Shown: piece after piece, positions 1 through 9,654 of the stretch
How the letters are laid out: each line of letters begins with the position of its first letter
Position numbering within the stretch: position 1 is the first letter of the stretch
Made by a program: the position numbers and the translations under genes
NCBI GenBank assembly: GCA_012838555.1
Contig: DUOZ01000100.1
Span: 1 to 35,604 of the forward strand
DNA length: 35,604 bases
Direction: 5' to 3'
From: a bacterium
Lineage (GTDB): Bacteria > Bacillota_I > Bacilli_A > RFN20 > DUOZ01
Notes under the pieces: generated by a model
Told to the model about the DNA's origin: nothing
The model's database searches: none
Seen by the model: only the letters and a program-made list of their open reading frames with translations

Positions 1-883
1 TACCGCCACCAATAGCAACATTTAATAAGAAGTGAAATTCTTGATCAAACGGCCAAGCTTCATAAGGTTCTATAGAAGGCTTATAAAGTTCAGCAGCTGT
101 TAATTTATAGTATGGATAATCATCAAATAACCAAGTGATTGATCCAGGTTCCCAAATTATAGAATAAACATGGAAATCATCAACTAAGTTTGTTCCACCT
201 GGATGATATTTATCATATTTAATATAACCTGAACCTTTTTGTGTACCAATACTATGATGATAAGCTTTTGTATGGATTGTGCCCATGTAATGATTTAATG
301 CATAAGTAGCAGAATGCTCCATAATATCAATTTCGCCACTTCTAGGCCATCCACCATACACTCCCTTAGTTGGCATCATCCAAATCGCAGGCCAAGAACC
401 TTTAGTTCTAGGTAATTTAGCCCTGATATCAAATCTTCCATATTTAAAGTCTGCTTTACCTGAGGTATTAATTCTACTAGAAGTATATTCCTTACCACCA
501 TATTTTTCTTTTCTAGCAATAATATGTAAGAAGCCGTCTTTTACTTCAACATTTTCGCCTTTAGTATAATATTGGTGTTCTCCATTACCCCAGCCATTTC
601 CTCCGACTTGATAATTCCAAATTGATTCATCTGGTTTACCTTCATAGTTAAACTCTTCACACCATGTCGGAACCCAACCATCAACTATTTCTTTATTTTC
701 GCAACCTTCAAAGACCTTAGGTGCATCATCTGGTTCTACTTCTAAAGAAATACTATCAATATTAGATACTACTGAGGAAGGTTTTTCACTAGAAACCGAA
801 CTACTTACTTCTAAATCCTCACATGATATTATTGAAGTAGAAATTATCGCACTTATAAACAATAATGATATTATCTTCTTCAT
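1..883 (-). CDS. GH16 endo-beta-1,3-glucanase (laminarinase) lipoprotein, 3'-truncated by window edge
   Basis: Not in the ORF track because it runs off the left edge; I translated it from the ATG at 883, giving 294 codons with no stop. The N-terminus is a lipoprotein signal (MKKIISLLFI...SIISC, Cys21), followed by a Ser/Glu-rich linker. The catalytic domain carries GEIDIMEH, the GH16 active-site motif in its laminarinase form with the extra residue (nucleophile E184, D186, acid/base E189). GGNGWGN and a WPAIWMMP-like segment are also typical of GH16. It should be anchored outside the membrane and cut internal beta-1,3 bonds of laminarin-like glucans. A GGAGGGG ribosome site precedes the ATG. 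The true C-terminus, and any extra CBM there, lies outside the window. Beta-1,3-1,4-glucanase activity cannot be excluded from sequence alone. Confidence 0.92.
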   Translation of the reverse strand, partial: MKKIISLLFISAIISTSIISCEDLEVSSSVSSEKPSSVVSNIDSISLEVEPDDAPKVFEGCENKEIVDGWVPTWCEEFNYEGKPDESIWNYQVGGNGWGNGEHQYYTKGENVEVKDGFLHIIARKEKYGGKEYTSSRINTSGKADFKYGRFDIRAKLPRTKGSWPAIWMMPTKGVYGGWPRSGEIDIMEHSATYALNHYMGTIHTKAYHHSIGTQKGSGYIKYDKYHPGGTNLVDDFHVYSIIWEPGSITWLFDDYPYYKLTAAELYKPSIEPYEAWPFDQEFHFLLNVAIGGG

Positions 884-895
884 CTTTGTCCCCTC

Positions 896-937
896 CTAAA
901 ACGCTTTCATTATAGCAAATTGTAAGCGCTTTGTAAA
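896..937 (-). promoter_or_regulatory. GH16 promoter with two cre-like operators
   Basis: On the minus strand a TTTACA -35 (932-937) and a perfect TATAAT -10 (909-914) are separated by 17 bp. A palindromic core AAGCGCTT (within 921-935) fills the spacer. A second site, TGAAAGCGTTTTAG (896-909), sits over the expected transcription start and matches 12 of 14 positions of the CcpA cre consensus. Two LacI/CcpA-type sites at core and +1 positions imply repression of the glucanase. Whether the binder is CcpA or a dedicated LacI-family regulator cannot be told here. Confidence 0.8.
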
Positions 938-943
938 GTTAAG

Positions 944-965
944 AAAAAAAGGCACAAGGCCTTTT
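944..965 (-). terminator. Rho-independent terminator of the ecfA1-to-ABC operon
   Basis: On the minus strand the stop codon of the last operon gene is followed by AAAAGGC-CTTGT-GCCTTTT and a T run. The hairpin overlaps the stop codon and ends only a few bases before the GH16 -35 element, so it insulates that promoter from the long operon. Confidence 0.85.
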
Positions 966-3375
966 AAATATCATATTTTGTTAAGATTTGTGATGGTGTT
1001 TTTCTTAAAAGTAGGATGACTGGTAATAGTCCAAAGAAGAGATAAAATGCATATATCGCTAATAGCCCTAAGGCAACATTATACCAAGGGAATAAAAGGA
1101 CACTTCCAAAACTTACCATTAAACTATTTACATAATCAATAAAGTAAACGACTAAACCATATCCAATCGCGGTTGTAAAGGTTGTTAAGATTAAAATTTC
1201 TAACACAAAGAGATTGATAACCTTAATTCTACTAGCACCTAAAGCGCGATAAACACCAATATCATAAATACGATGAATAACTTTTGAACGCATCATAAAG
1301 AAGACAAAGATTAATAAGGCTGATGCTAAAACTAAAGAAGAAATAATCGGAGCCATTAGATATTGAATTCTTTGTTTAGAATATTCACTCATATCTTCCT
1401 TATTTGGATCATTAGCAGTATAACCTAAGTTTTCTAAATGCTCTATTGATTTTGTTTTATCATTACTTATAAAATATAAATTATATCCTACAAAGTAATC
1501 TTGTAATAATTTCTCACCATCTTCAATTGAAATTAAATTATATGCATAATATTTAGTATGACAAACACCAACAATTGTAAATGTTTTACCTAGAGAAACG
1601 CCATTAATTGAAGTAAGTTCTTGACCAATTTCATACCCAAATACCTCATGAACAACAATTTCTCCACTTTCAGATGGTAATCTTCCTTTAACTAATACAA
1701 CTTCAGAATCTGATTCATCTGTAGCAATTCTAAAAACTGGTAATTGAGAAGAAACTTTAAAAGCACTATTTAAGTATGTTGGATAATCAACAAATAAGAG
1801 ATAGGCATCCCTGTTAATAATACCGCTTATAGTAAATGTATCCAGATTATTCCGCATTGATAAAGTTCTACCTACAAAATCTTTACAAGAAAAGGAACCA
1901 CCAACAGTTGTTTGGGCATGCTTAGTTAAATCATCACAGACCCATTTACTTAAAGCAATTTCTTTATTACCACTAGGTAAAGCACCATATATTAAATCTT
2001 TTTCACTTACAATATTCGTTGGCATCATCTTAACATCATTAAAAACAACACTTCTATTTCTTGTTTGAAAGTTAATACTTACATCAACATTAAAGCTAAA
2101 ACTATTATTTAGATAAGCTACATACTCAATTGATTCATCACTTAAAATTTCCTCAAAATTTACATCTAATACTTCTTCTTTACTTGAAATCCCAACTAAA
2201 GTTGAGTCATGTCTTTTATAAGCTTTTTCATCTAAAGTATAAGCATTAGATATAGTCGCCGCAGTATAGGCAATAAACATACCAACAATCATAAAAGCTA
2301 AATACATTAATTTATATCTGAATTTAACAAAATAGAAATTAGAAAAGGCAACTTTAAAATCGTCCCACATCTTTCTAAAATCAAATTTTCTTCCTCTTAT
2401 ATCTTTAAAGAATGAGTTATCATAATCAAATTTATCAACATCAGTTAATTCAAGTTTCTTAAAGTGTTCATCTTTAAGTGTTACCTCACTATTTGATGTT
2501 AAATATTTGACTTTAAAATTAGATTTAACATCAACAATTAAAGAACCATTTTTATAAACAACTTTAATTTCAGGTTTATCCTTAACATCTTCATCATAGT
2601 AAAGTTTTAATGAATATGCTTCTTCTTCAAATTCTTTTTGATTTAAATCTTTCAAGTAAATAACTTTTCCATCATCATGATGATAAGAACTACTTGAAGT
2701 ATTAATTTCATCACTAACAACTTTACCATCTTTTAATTCAATAATCCGATCAGCATAAAAATTAGCTAATTCCCTATCATGTGTAACTAAAATAACTAAA
2801 CAAGTCTTACTAACCTTTTTAATAATGTTCATAACTTCAATCGTATTACTACTATCAAGGTTACCTGTTGGTTCATCTGCAATAATTACTTTTGCTTTCT
2901 TAACTAAAGCTCGAGCAATTGCCACACGTTGTTGTTGACCACCTGATAAAGCCGAAGCCCTTCTTCTTTTATAATTAATCATATTAACTGCATTTAAGCA
3001 GTAATTAATTCTTTTTTCAACTTCATCTTTATCATAAATATTTGCCAAAGATAACGCAAATTTAAGATTATCATAAACAGTCATCTCTGGGAAAAGTAAA
3101 TAGTTTTGGAAAATATAACCCATATTATTACGACGATATTTATCGATTTTATACATTTTGTAATTTTTAATTCTTAAATCGTCATAATAAATTTCACCTT
3201 TAGCCTTATCTAAACCACCGATAACATTTAAAAGTGTGGTTTTACCACTACCAGAGGCACCAAGTAAACAAACTAAACCCGTAGATGGAAATTCAAGTGT
3301 TGTATTGTTAATTACATGAATTTCATTAGCTTTACGACGATTAAAATATTTATTAATTTTGTTTAACCTAATCAT
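964..3375 (-). CDS. MacB/FtsX-type ABC transporter, fused ATPase and permease (803 aa)
   Basis: An N-terminal ABC ATPase (residues ~1-225) has Walker A GASGSGKTT, signature LSGGQQQR and Walker B VIIADEPTGNLDS, the LolD/MacB style. It is followed by a charged linker of about 100 residues, one membrane segment (~355-375), a large extracytoplasmic region and three C-terminal membrane segments with an FtsX-like RALGAS motif. This is the mechanotransmission (type VII) fold, normally used for peptide efflux, lipoprotein handling or peptide sensing rather than sugar uptake. The ORF-track start is a GTG upstream; AGGGGTGA fits the ATG at 3375 (MIRLNK) better. The upstream paralogue ends at 3387, so the two are coupled and may form a heterodimer. 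The substrate is unknown. The long linker after the ATPase is unusual and I recognise no domain in it. Confidence 0.85.
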   Translation of the reverse strand: MIRLNKINKYFNRRKANEIHVINNTTLEFPSTGLVCLLGASGSGKTTLLNVIGGLDKAKGEIYYDDLRIKNYKMYKIDKYRRNNMGYIFQNYLLFPEMTVYDNLKFALSLANIYDKDEVEKRINYCLNAVNMINYKRRRASALSGGQQQRVAIARALVKKAKVIIADEPTGNLDSSNTIEVMNIIKKVSKTCLVILVTHDRELANFYADRIIELKDGKVVSDEINTSSSSYHHDDGKVIYLKDLNQKEFEEEAYSLKLYYDEDVKDKPEIKVVYKNGSLIVDVKSNFKVKYLTSNSEVTLKDEHFKKLELTDVDKFDYDNSFFKDIRGRKFDFRKMWDDFKVAFSNFYFVKFRYKLMYLAFMIVGMFIAYTAATISNAYTLDEKAYKRHDSTLVGISSKEEVLDVNFEEILSDESIEYVAYLNNSFSFNVDVSINFQTRNRSVVFNDVKMMPTNIVSEKDLIYGALPSGNKEIALSKWVCDDLTKHAQTTVGGSFSCKDFVGRTLSMRNNLDTFTISGIINRDAYLLFVDYPTYLNSAFKVSSQLPVFRIATDESDSEVVLVKGRLPSESGEIVVHEVFGYEIGQELTSINGVSLGKTFTIVGVCHTKYYAYNLISIEDGEKLLQDYFVGYNLYFISNDKTKSIEHLENLGYTANDPNKEDMSEYSKQRIQYLMAPIISSLVLASALLIFVFFMMRSKVIHRIYDIGVYRALGASRIKVINLFVLEILILTTFTTAIGYGLVVYFIDYVNSLMVSFGSVLLFPWYNVALGLLAIYAFYLFFGLLPVILLLRKTPSQILTKYDI

Positions 3376-3386
3376 GACATTCACCC

Positions 3387-5525
3387 CTAGCTTCTTCTAA
3401 TGACCACATTAACGACACTTTCAAACATCTTGCGTGAGAATCTAACACTAAGCATAAAGGCTAAGATAACAATAATAATTAGTAAAATCAACATCGATCC
3501 ATAATCTCTATATTTAATGATGTTCATAACACCAAGGGAATAATATTGATTTATAATAATAACACCGACAAAGGTTGTAATATATGCTATGATTCCTAAT
3601 GTTATATTTTCTATTGAAACAATCGAATTTAAGTTCTTCCTGTTAGCACCTAAAATCCTTAAGATTGAATAGTCACGTTTTTTACTATTCATAACTAAAT
3701 GTAAAATCATATAGGTAACAAAATACAAGAAGACAATACCGAGGCCAGCAACAAAGGTTTTCATTATAGTTTCTATTAACATCATTAAACCATCAAAGCC
3801 ATATGAAGGGAAATCACTAACATCAATTACACGATATCCTTTATTTCTTAATTGACTCATTAAAGATCCCTTTATAAAAGAATCATCTAGAATAACAGAA
3901 ATTTGATATACTTCATTATCAATAAGATTAAAGAAAGTATTTTCGTTCATAAATATAAAATTAGTGTAATTATCTGGTTCACGTATAATTTCAATTGTCA
4001 CATCAGTTATTTCTTTTTCTCCATATATAGATGTTAAATAAACTTTAATATCTTCATCGTTAAACTCTAATTCACTTATTTGAGCTCCTAATGAAAGTCT
4101 AATAACTCCATCTTCATAACTAGGTGCAAAAGCAAAACTTATTCGCTCTAAATAACTATTTTCTTCTAATTCATCAATGCCTTTTAAAGAAAAATCAAAG
4201 TATGATTGACCTTGTTCAATAATTTTTTGTTTTCTTAGTAAGTCACTCGCATAGATTGTGCCACTACCATAGTAATTACTTTGATAATTCTTATCCGTTA
4301 TACCTACGATTTCAAATTCATATTTTTTATCATAAAAACTTTGATTAATCTTTTTACCTAATAATTTATCATTAGTAACAACTACCTCTAAATCATTTTC
4401 AGGCATACGACCTTGAATTATGTCTGCTTCTTTTAATTGATTAATACTTTGAAGAATCAAAGTATAAGACTCCCAATTATCATCATCATAGAAATAAATT
4501 GCCGAATCTAAATAAAAATCATTTTTATGAACATAATTTACTCCACTAATCTTACTTATATCTTCTATTTCTTGTTCACTAAATGGTGAATAATCCGGTT
4601 TATTAAGGATTAACCTGCGATTATCTGTAAAAGTATAAGTATACGAATAGCGATAATTAGTTGGTTGAGCTAAAAAAGTACTATCATAAATTCCAACGAT
4701 AGTAAAAGTTATTGCAATATAAACTAATAAAGAAAATATTGTTCTTTTTGGTGTCATTACTAAATTTCTTAAACCAAATAATAAATTTGTTAAAAAACGA
4801 GGTTGATTATTAACTAACTCTGTTTTATCTTCAGCATCAGGCTTTTTAGGTTTTAAATTAACATCTTCAACTATTTCACCATCAAATAAGCGTACCTTTC
4901 TAGTTGCATACGGCTCTACTAAAGAATAATCATGAGTTACTACTACAACTAATCTACCAGGAGCAACTTCATTAATTAAAGACATAATTTGCTCACTATT
5001 TTCACTATCTAAATTACCAGTTGGTTCATCACACACTAGGATTTTTGAATCACTAGCAATAGCTCGTGCAATAACTACTCTTTGTTTTTCGCCACCACTT
5101 AACTTAGCAGCTCTTGATCTTTTACGATTACTTAAACCAACACGTTCAATAATTTCTAAAGCTCTTTTACGAGCATCTTTTTTACTAACACCTCTTAAAA
5201 GTAAGACCGTTTCAACGTTTTGTAAAACACTATAACTTTCAATTAAATTATAATTTTGAAAGACAAACCCGATATTATTCTTTCGATAATCTTCCCAATC
5301 ACTCATCGAATAATAAGAAGTTTCTTGATTAGAAAAATACATTTCGCCTTCTTCGTAGGAATCAATCCCTGAGATAACGTTTAAAAGAGTCGTCTTCCCA
5401 CTTCCTGATTCACCAACTATGGCAACAAATTCATTTTTTTCAAACTTAATATTGATATTCCGTAAACCAAGTGCAACATTTCCTTCACTTGAATAGTATT
5501 TCGACACATTAACTAATTTCAACAT
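3387..5525 (-). CDS. MacB/FtsX-type ABC transporter, fused ATPase and permease (712 aa)
   Basis: Same architecture as the next gene: N-terminal ATPase with GESGSGKTT, LSGGEKQR and ILVCDEPTGNLDS, then a membrane helix (~260-280), an extracytoplasmic domain (~290-590) and three C-terminal helices with an RILGAN motif. It lacks the long linker of its partner, with only a short KPKKPDAEDK-type stretch between ATPase and permease. Its ATG overlaps the end of the upstream exporter gene by 17 bp and has a GGGAGAG ribosome site inside that gene. Two different full-length fused subunits in tandem suggest a heterodimer working with, or after, the upstream exporter. Family membership is clear; peptide or lipopeptide efflux is inferred, and no substrate peptide gene is seen next to it. 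Confidence 0.85.
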   Translation of the reverse strand: MLKLVNVSKYYSSEGNVALGLRNINIKFEKNEFVAIVGESGSGKTTLLNVISGIDSYEEGEMYFSNQETSYYSMSDWEDYRKNNIGFVFQNYNLIESYSVLQNVETVLLLRGVSKKDARKRALEIIERVGLSNRKRSRAAKLSGGEKQRVVIARAIASDSKILVCDEPTGNLDSENSEQIMSLINEVAPGRLVVVVTHDYSLVEPYATRKVRLFDGEIVEDVNLKPKKPDAEDKTELVNNQPRFLTNLLFGLRNLVMTPKRTIFSLLVYIAITFTIVGIYDSTFLAQPTNYRYSYTYTFTDNRRLILNKPDYSPFSEQEIEDISKISGVNYVHKNDFYLDSAIYFYDDDNWESYTLILQSINQLKEADIIQGRMPENDLEVVVTNDKLLGKKINQSFYDKKYEFEIVGITDKNYQSNYYGSGTIYASDLLRKQKIIEQGQSYFDFSLKGIDELEENSYLERISFAFAPSYEDGVIRLSLGAQISELEFNDEDIKVYLTSIYGEKEITDVTIEIIREPDNYTNFIFMNENTFFNLIDNEVYQISVILDDSFIKGSLMSQLRNKGYRVIDVSDFPSYGFDGLMMLIETIMKTFVAGLGIVFLYFVTYMILHLVMNSKKRDYSILRILGANRKNLNSIVSIENITLGIIAYITTFVGVIIINQYYSLGVMNIIKYRDYGSMLILLIIIVILAFMLSVRFSRKMFESVVNVVIRRS

Positions 5526-7293
5526 TGATTTTCTCTCCCATCATTTCTTGAAGTTTGTGAGCATCATACATTTTCTTATACTTACCATTTAACTCTAATA
5601 ATTCTTGATGTGTTCCTTGTTCTACAATTTTACCTTCTTCAAGCATATAAATACAATCCGAATGTTCGATTGTTGATAAACGATGTGCAATCATAATAAA
5701 TGTAGTATCTTTTAAATAATTTCTAATTCCATTAATAACTTTTAACTCAGTATTATTATCTAATGCACTTGTTGCTTCATCAAAAAGGATTAATGAAGGA
5801 TTACGTAAGATAATTCTTGCAATACCTATTCTTTGTCTTTCTCCACCAGATAACTTAACTCCATTTTCTCCAACTAAAGTATCTAAACCTTCTTTATTCT
5901 TAGCAATAATTTCATCAACACAAGCTATTTTAATCGCTAAATTTAATTGTTCTTCACTAGCTTTTGGAGCCGCAAACATAATATTTTCCCTAATTGTAGC
6001 ATTAAACAAGAACGTATCTTGGAAAACATAACCAATATGTTGTCTTAAAGATAGTTTATACTTTTCATCCATTGGATAACCAAAAACTTCAATTTTGCCT
6101 TCATCAACTAAATATAAACCTTCAAGCACTTTTAAAATCGTTGTCTTACCACAGCCTGTTGGACCAACAAAGGCATGAGTTTCTCCTTTTTTAACTGTAA
6201 ATGAAATATCATCAATAACTACTTTATCTTTAACATAAGAGAAAGTTACATTTTCAAATTTAACAACTGTATCTGATTCATCTATATCAAGTTTTTCTTT
6301 TTTAGCTAAGTAAGCTTTATCAATATCATATCCCATGATAGTATTAAGTCTACCTAAAGAAACACTGACATTTTGCATTTCTAAAAACATTCCAACAAAG
6401 TTAGATATTGGCGCAGCTAGTAAATCATTATACATTAATATCGCACTGACTCCACCTATACTTACCATGCCTTTTACAACCATGATACCTCCAAATGATA
6501 ACATTGTCGTTATTATCAAAACAAAGAAGAAGGTATTCATGAAGTTAACTTGAACATGATATTTTTGTGTTTTTTTATGATTATCAATAACTAGATAACT
6601 CGTTTCAATAACTTGTTCATATTTTGTTTCTTCTTGACTTGCAGCATGGATATCTCTCATCCCTTTAATATTTTCTTGATATTTTCGCCACATTCTTGAA
6701 TTACGTCTACGATTTTCTCTAGCAAAGCGCCAAAACTTAGTTCCTGATAATCTTGTAATAATTCCACTAGTAATCGCTAGAGGTAAAATAATTAAAGTTA
6801 ATCTAATATCAATTTGTGACATAAAATAAAAACCAAAAGCAAAACTAAAAATTGATCTTGTTAAATATGTTATAGGTACCATAAAACCTCTAATTGCAAT
6901 TGAACTATCTTGAATTAACCTATTTAATAATTCACTCGAGTCATTTTCATCAAAAAAGTTTTGAGGGACACTACTTAAATGCCAATAAACCTCACATCTA
7001 ACATCATGAGCTAGTTTTTCTTGTAATGTTGAATTATAATAATGCGAGAAATTATGAAATAAACTTTGCAAAACTTGCAAAATAAAATAAGTAATTGCTA
7101 AAGTTATAATCTTTTCAATCCCTGCATCAGCATCAAGTCGTCCTTCAAAAGCAGCAACACTTGTATCAATAACTTCTTTAAGCATATTAAGTGGATAAGT
7201 GCTTAAAAATGAAGTAATAATAATTAAAACAACAATTATAATCGCTTTAGGCCAATTCTTTTTTAATAATTTCCAAATCGTGATTTTCCCCAC
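5509..7293 (-). CDS. ABC exporter, membrane domain fused to ATPase (594 aa)
   Basis: Six membrane helices lie in residues ~15-300, then an ATPase with Walker A GPTGCGKTT, signature LSGGERQR, Walker B LILFDEATSALD and H-loop IAHRLST. This is the MsbA/Sav1866-like half-exporter fold, and intact catalytic residues allow a symmetric homodimer. It would move a hydrophobic compound, lipid or peptide out of the cell. No peptidase C39 domain is present, so it is not a bacteriocin-processing exporter. The start overlaps the end of the PHP gene and the end overlaps the first MacB-type gene, so all three transporters are translated from one message. The substrate is not predictable. Confidence 0.88.
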   Translation of the reverse strand: MGKITIWKLLKKNWPKAIIIVVLIIITSFLSTYPLNMLKEVIDTSVAAFEGRLDADAGIEKIITLAITYFILQVLQSLFHNFSHYYNSTLQEKLAHDVRCEVYWHLSSVPQNFFDENDSSELLNRLIQDSSIAIRGFMVPITYLTRSIFSFAFGFYFMSQIDIRLTLIILPLAITSGIITRLSGTKFWRFARENRRRNSRMWRKYQENIKGMRDIHAASQEETKYEQVIETSYLVIDNHKKTQKYHVQVNFMNTFFFVLIITTMLSFGGIMVVKGMVSIGGVSAILMYNDLLAAPISNFVGMFLEMQNVSVSLGRLNTIMGYDIDKAYLAKKEKLDIDESDTVVKFENVTFSYVKDKVVIDDISFTVKKGETHAFVGPTGCGKTTILKVLEGLYLVDEGKIEVFGYPMDEKYKLSLRQHIGYVFQDTFLFNATIRENIMFAAPKASEEQLNLAIKIACVDEIIAKNKEGLDTLVGENGVKLSGGERQRIGIARIILRNPSLILFDEATSALDNNTELKVINGIRNYLKDTTFIMIAHRLSTIEHSDCIYMLEEGKIVEQGTHQELLELNGKYKKMYDAHKLQEMMGEKINVEIS

Positions 7294-8087
7294 TATTTCA
7301 CCTTCTTTAACTTAACATTCTTTTCAATATCGATATTCCAATTCTTAACTAAATTATAAGCATAAATACGATTTACCGGATGAAAGTAATCAAAAGGCGA
7401 ATGGGCATCAATTCCCATCACAAACTTATTTTTATGTCTTTTAGCTATTTCAAAAAACTCTCTAACTGGATATTGGTAACGATATTCTTTATCAATTAAG
7501 CGTTGACCCCTTCTCATTCCGCCTTGATTCACTTCTAAATAAACATCATTTTCAAAAGCACTCTTACAAATACGGTGAGCTAATTTAACTCCATCTTCAT
7601 CTAATCCCTTTTCAGTCAAAAACAAATCAGGATGAACTAATATTGAAAAAAGACCTGTCTTTAAGCCTTTTTCAATTAAACTTACATATTTTTCGGTACT
7701 TATTTTACTAGAAGCGATATAACCTTCCATTTTATTATCTTCATATGAAATATAATGTTGACCTAAAATTAAATAATCAACTTTACCACTCATTAATAAA
7801 TCACGGTAATAATCTTCTAACTCTTCAAAATACTCACATTCAAAACCGATTAAAACTTCAATTTTATCTTTATATTTATCTTTTAAATGATTTAAAGAAT
7901 ACAAATAATTCTCTAATTCATCATAATTTCCTCTAATACCTTCTTGAGTCATATTAGGAATAAAAACATGATCAGAAAAACCAATAATCTTGTGATTATT
8001 TTCTATTGCTGCGATAACATAATCTTCATCTTCACCAACAGCATGACCACATCTTTTCGTATGAGTGTGATAATTATAAGTAATCAT
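7293..8087 (-). CDS. PHP-domain phosphatase, histidinol-phosphatase (HisK/HisJ)-like
   Basis: A 264-residue PHP-fold metal-dependent phosphoesterase. The metal-binding motifs are all visible: HTHTKRCGH near residue 7, GFSDH, GFECEY, LVHPD and GIDAHSP. This set matches the histidinol-phosphatase branch of the PHP superfamily. No other histidine biosynthesis gene is in the window, and the neighbours are tRNA modification and transport genes. It may therefore be a phosphatase for another small phosphorylated compound; the specific substrate is an open question. The ATG overlaps the truA stop in a TAATG junction, showing translational coupling. Confidence 0.8.
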   Translation of the reverse strand: MITYNYHTHTKRCGHAVGEDEDYVIAAIENNHKIIGFSDHVFIPNMTQEGIRGNYDELENYLYSLNHLKDKYKDKIEVLIGFECEYFEELEDYYRDLLMSGKVDYLILGQHYISYEDNKMEGYIASSKISTEKYVSLIEKGLKTGLFSILVHPDLFLTEKGLDEDGVKLAHRICKSAFENDVYLEVNQGGMRRGQRLIDKEYRYQYPVREFFEIAKRHKNKFVMGIDAHSPFDYFHPVNRIYAYNLVKNWNIDIEKNVKLKKVK

Positions 8088-8824
8088 TAATACATAACCT
8101 CCACTAAATATAGGCCTTCTGCAGGTGCTTTATAAGGACATGGTTTATCTTCTTTTTTATCTAGTCTTGTTGTAATTTCTTCAAGACTAATCTTATTTTC
8201 GCCTATATGAATTAAAGTACCTACCATCATTCTAACCATATAACGAAGAAAGCCACTTCCTATTATATCAAAAATTACGATATCGTTTTCCACTTTTATC
8301 GAAAATTCATTAATAAACCTAACAAAACTAGTTACTTCACTATCTTTAGTCGAAGTAAAATTCCTAAAATCATGTTCACCAACAAAAAGACAAGCTGCTT
8401 CTTTCATCTTGTTTATATCTAACCTTTTACCATATTGATAAATGTAATTAACTTTTAAAGGATTATATTCACCCATATTTAAATAATAGCGATAATGCTT
8501 CTTTTTAGCATCAAATCTAGCATGAAATGATGAATCAACCTTGTAAACGTCTTTTACATAAATATCCTTAGGTAAATTACTATTTAATGCTTTTTTATAA
8601 TTTTCAGGTTCAATCTCAAAAATCGAATCAAAATGAATAACTTGATTTAAAGCATGAACGCCAGCATCAGTTCTTCCAGAAGCATATACTTTTATTTCTT
8701 GTTTATTGATTTTTGATAAGGCAATTTGTAATTCCTCTTGAACTGTTCGACCATTATTTTGAATTTGATATCCCACAAAGTTAGAACCATCATAACTAAA
8801 AATAACTTTGTATCTTAACGCCAT
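8087..8824 (-). CDS. truA: tRNA pseudouridine(38-40) synthase TruA
   Basis: A cytoplasmic enzyme that isomerises uridines 38, 39 and 40 in the anticodon arm of tRNAs. The 245-residue length is normal. The catalytic aspartate lies in the hallmark GRTDAGVHA motif (near residue 50), and the N-terminal YDGSNFVGYQ and central HARFDAKKKHYRYY segments are family-typical. Gene order ecfA1-ecfA2-ecfT-truA is conserved in Bacilli. The start codon overlaps the end of ecfT by 10 bp, so expression is tied to the ECF module. Confidence 0.97.
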   Translation of the reverse strand: MALRYKVIFSYDGSNFVGYQIQNNGRTVQEELQIALSKINKQEIKVYASGRTDAGVHALNQVIHFDSIFEIEPENYKKALNSNLPKDIYVKDVYKVDSSFHARFDAKKKHYRYYLNMGEYNPLKVNYIYQYGKRLDINKMKEAACLFVGEHDFRNFTSTKDSEVTSFVRFINEFSIKVENDIVIFDIIGSGFLRYMVRMMVGTLIHIGENKISLEEITTRLDKKEDKPCPYKAPAEGLYLVEVMY

Positions 8825-9654
8825 AAGTCAATCCCTAACAGGCTTTCAATCATTTCTTTATTAAAACTTAGATAGACAAAACCTGCGGTAATTACAACAA
8901 TAAGAGATAAAGATAACCAATCACTAGATGTAAATTTTAAAACACGATATCTAGTTCTTTTCGCTGATGGGTCATAACCTCTAGCCTCCATAGCATCTGC
9001 AAGTTCATCAGATCTTTTAAAAGCCGAGAAAAATAAGGGGATAATCAGTGAAATAATCGCTGGGATTTTATCTTTTAATTTACCCTCACTTAAGATTGAA
9101 CCTCTACTAGCTTGAGCTTTCATGATTCGTTCGGTTTCATCTAAAAGTGTCGGAATAAATCTTAATGCAATTGAAATAATCATCGCTATTTCATGCGTTG
9201 GAAATTTAATAATTTTTAAAGGTGTCATTAAATATTCTAAACCATAAGTCATATCTAAAGGTTTAGTCGATGTCGTTAAAATCGTTGTGATTGTAATCAT
9301 AATAACTAATCTAATAATAATATATAAAGTTTGATAGATGCCACTATCATAAATTTTAAAGAATTCTAAATCTAATAAAACATTTCCTCTTTGAAATGAT
9401 AAGATATTAATAATAAATAAAAACAAAAACATGAACCACATATTTTTAATTAATCTAAATAAAGTTCTAAAGCTAACTTTAGTTACTTTAAGTAAAATTA
9501 ATAAGAAAATCCCTAAAATAAAATAACCTAAAAAACCAATTTCCATAAAGACAATTACTAATAAGAAAATCATAGCTAAAATTTTAGTTCGAGGGTCTAA
9601 ACGGTGGATAAACGTATCATTAGGAATGTATCTTCCTAAAGAAAGATTCTTCAT
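8815..9654 (-). CDS. ecfT: ECF transporter transmembrane subunit EcfT
   Basis: The membrane coupling subunit of an energy-coupling factor transporter that takes up vitamins or metals with exchangeable S-components. Membrane segments occupy most of residues ~25-125 and the last 30 residues. The two conserved Ala-Arg-Gly coupling motifs are present as AQASRG (~185) and MEARGY (~222); these contact the two ATPases. Overlaps ecfA2 and truA. No S-component gene is in the window, so this is probably a shared group II module serving S-components encoded elsewhere. Confidence 0.95.
   Translation of the reverse strand: MKNLSLGRYIPNDTFIHRLDPRTKILAMIFLLVIVFMEIGFLGYFILGIFLLILLKVTKVSFRTLFRLIKNMWFMFLFLFIINILSFQRGNVLLDLEFFKIYDSGIYQTLYIIIRLVIMITITTILTTSTKPLDMTYGLEYLMTPLKIIKFPTHEIAMIISIALRFIPTLLDETERIMKAQASRGSILSEGKLKDKIPAIISLIIPLFFSAFKRSDELADAMEARGYDPSAKRTRYRVLKFTSSDWLSLSLIVVITAGFVYLSFNKEMIESLLGIDLWR

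Noticed and set aside
6335-6553. Plus-strand 72-aa ORF
   Set aside because: Lies wholly inside the ABC exporter gene on the other strand, has no ribosome site and no recognisable domain; a shadow.
5509-7293. Bacteriocin export locus around the ABC exporter and MacB-type genes
   Set aside because: No C39 peptidase domain, no leader-peptide gene with a double-glycine motif and no immunity gene were found nearby.
7745-7936. Plus-strand 63-aa ORF
   Set aside because: Antisense to the PHP gene with low-complexity Asn/Leu composition; a shadow.
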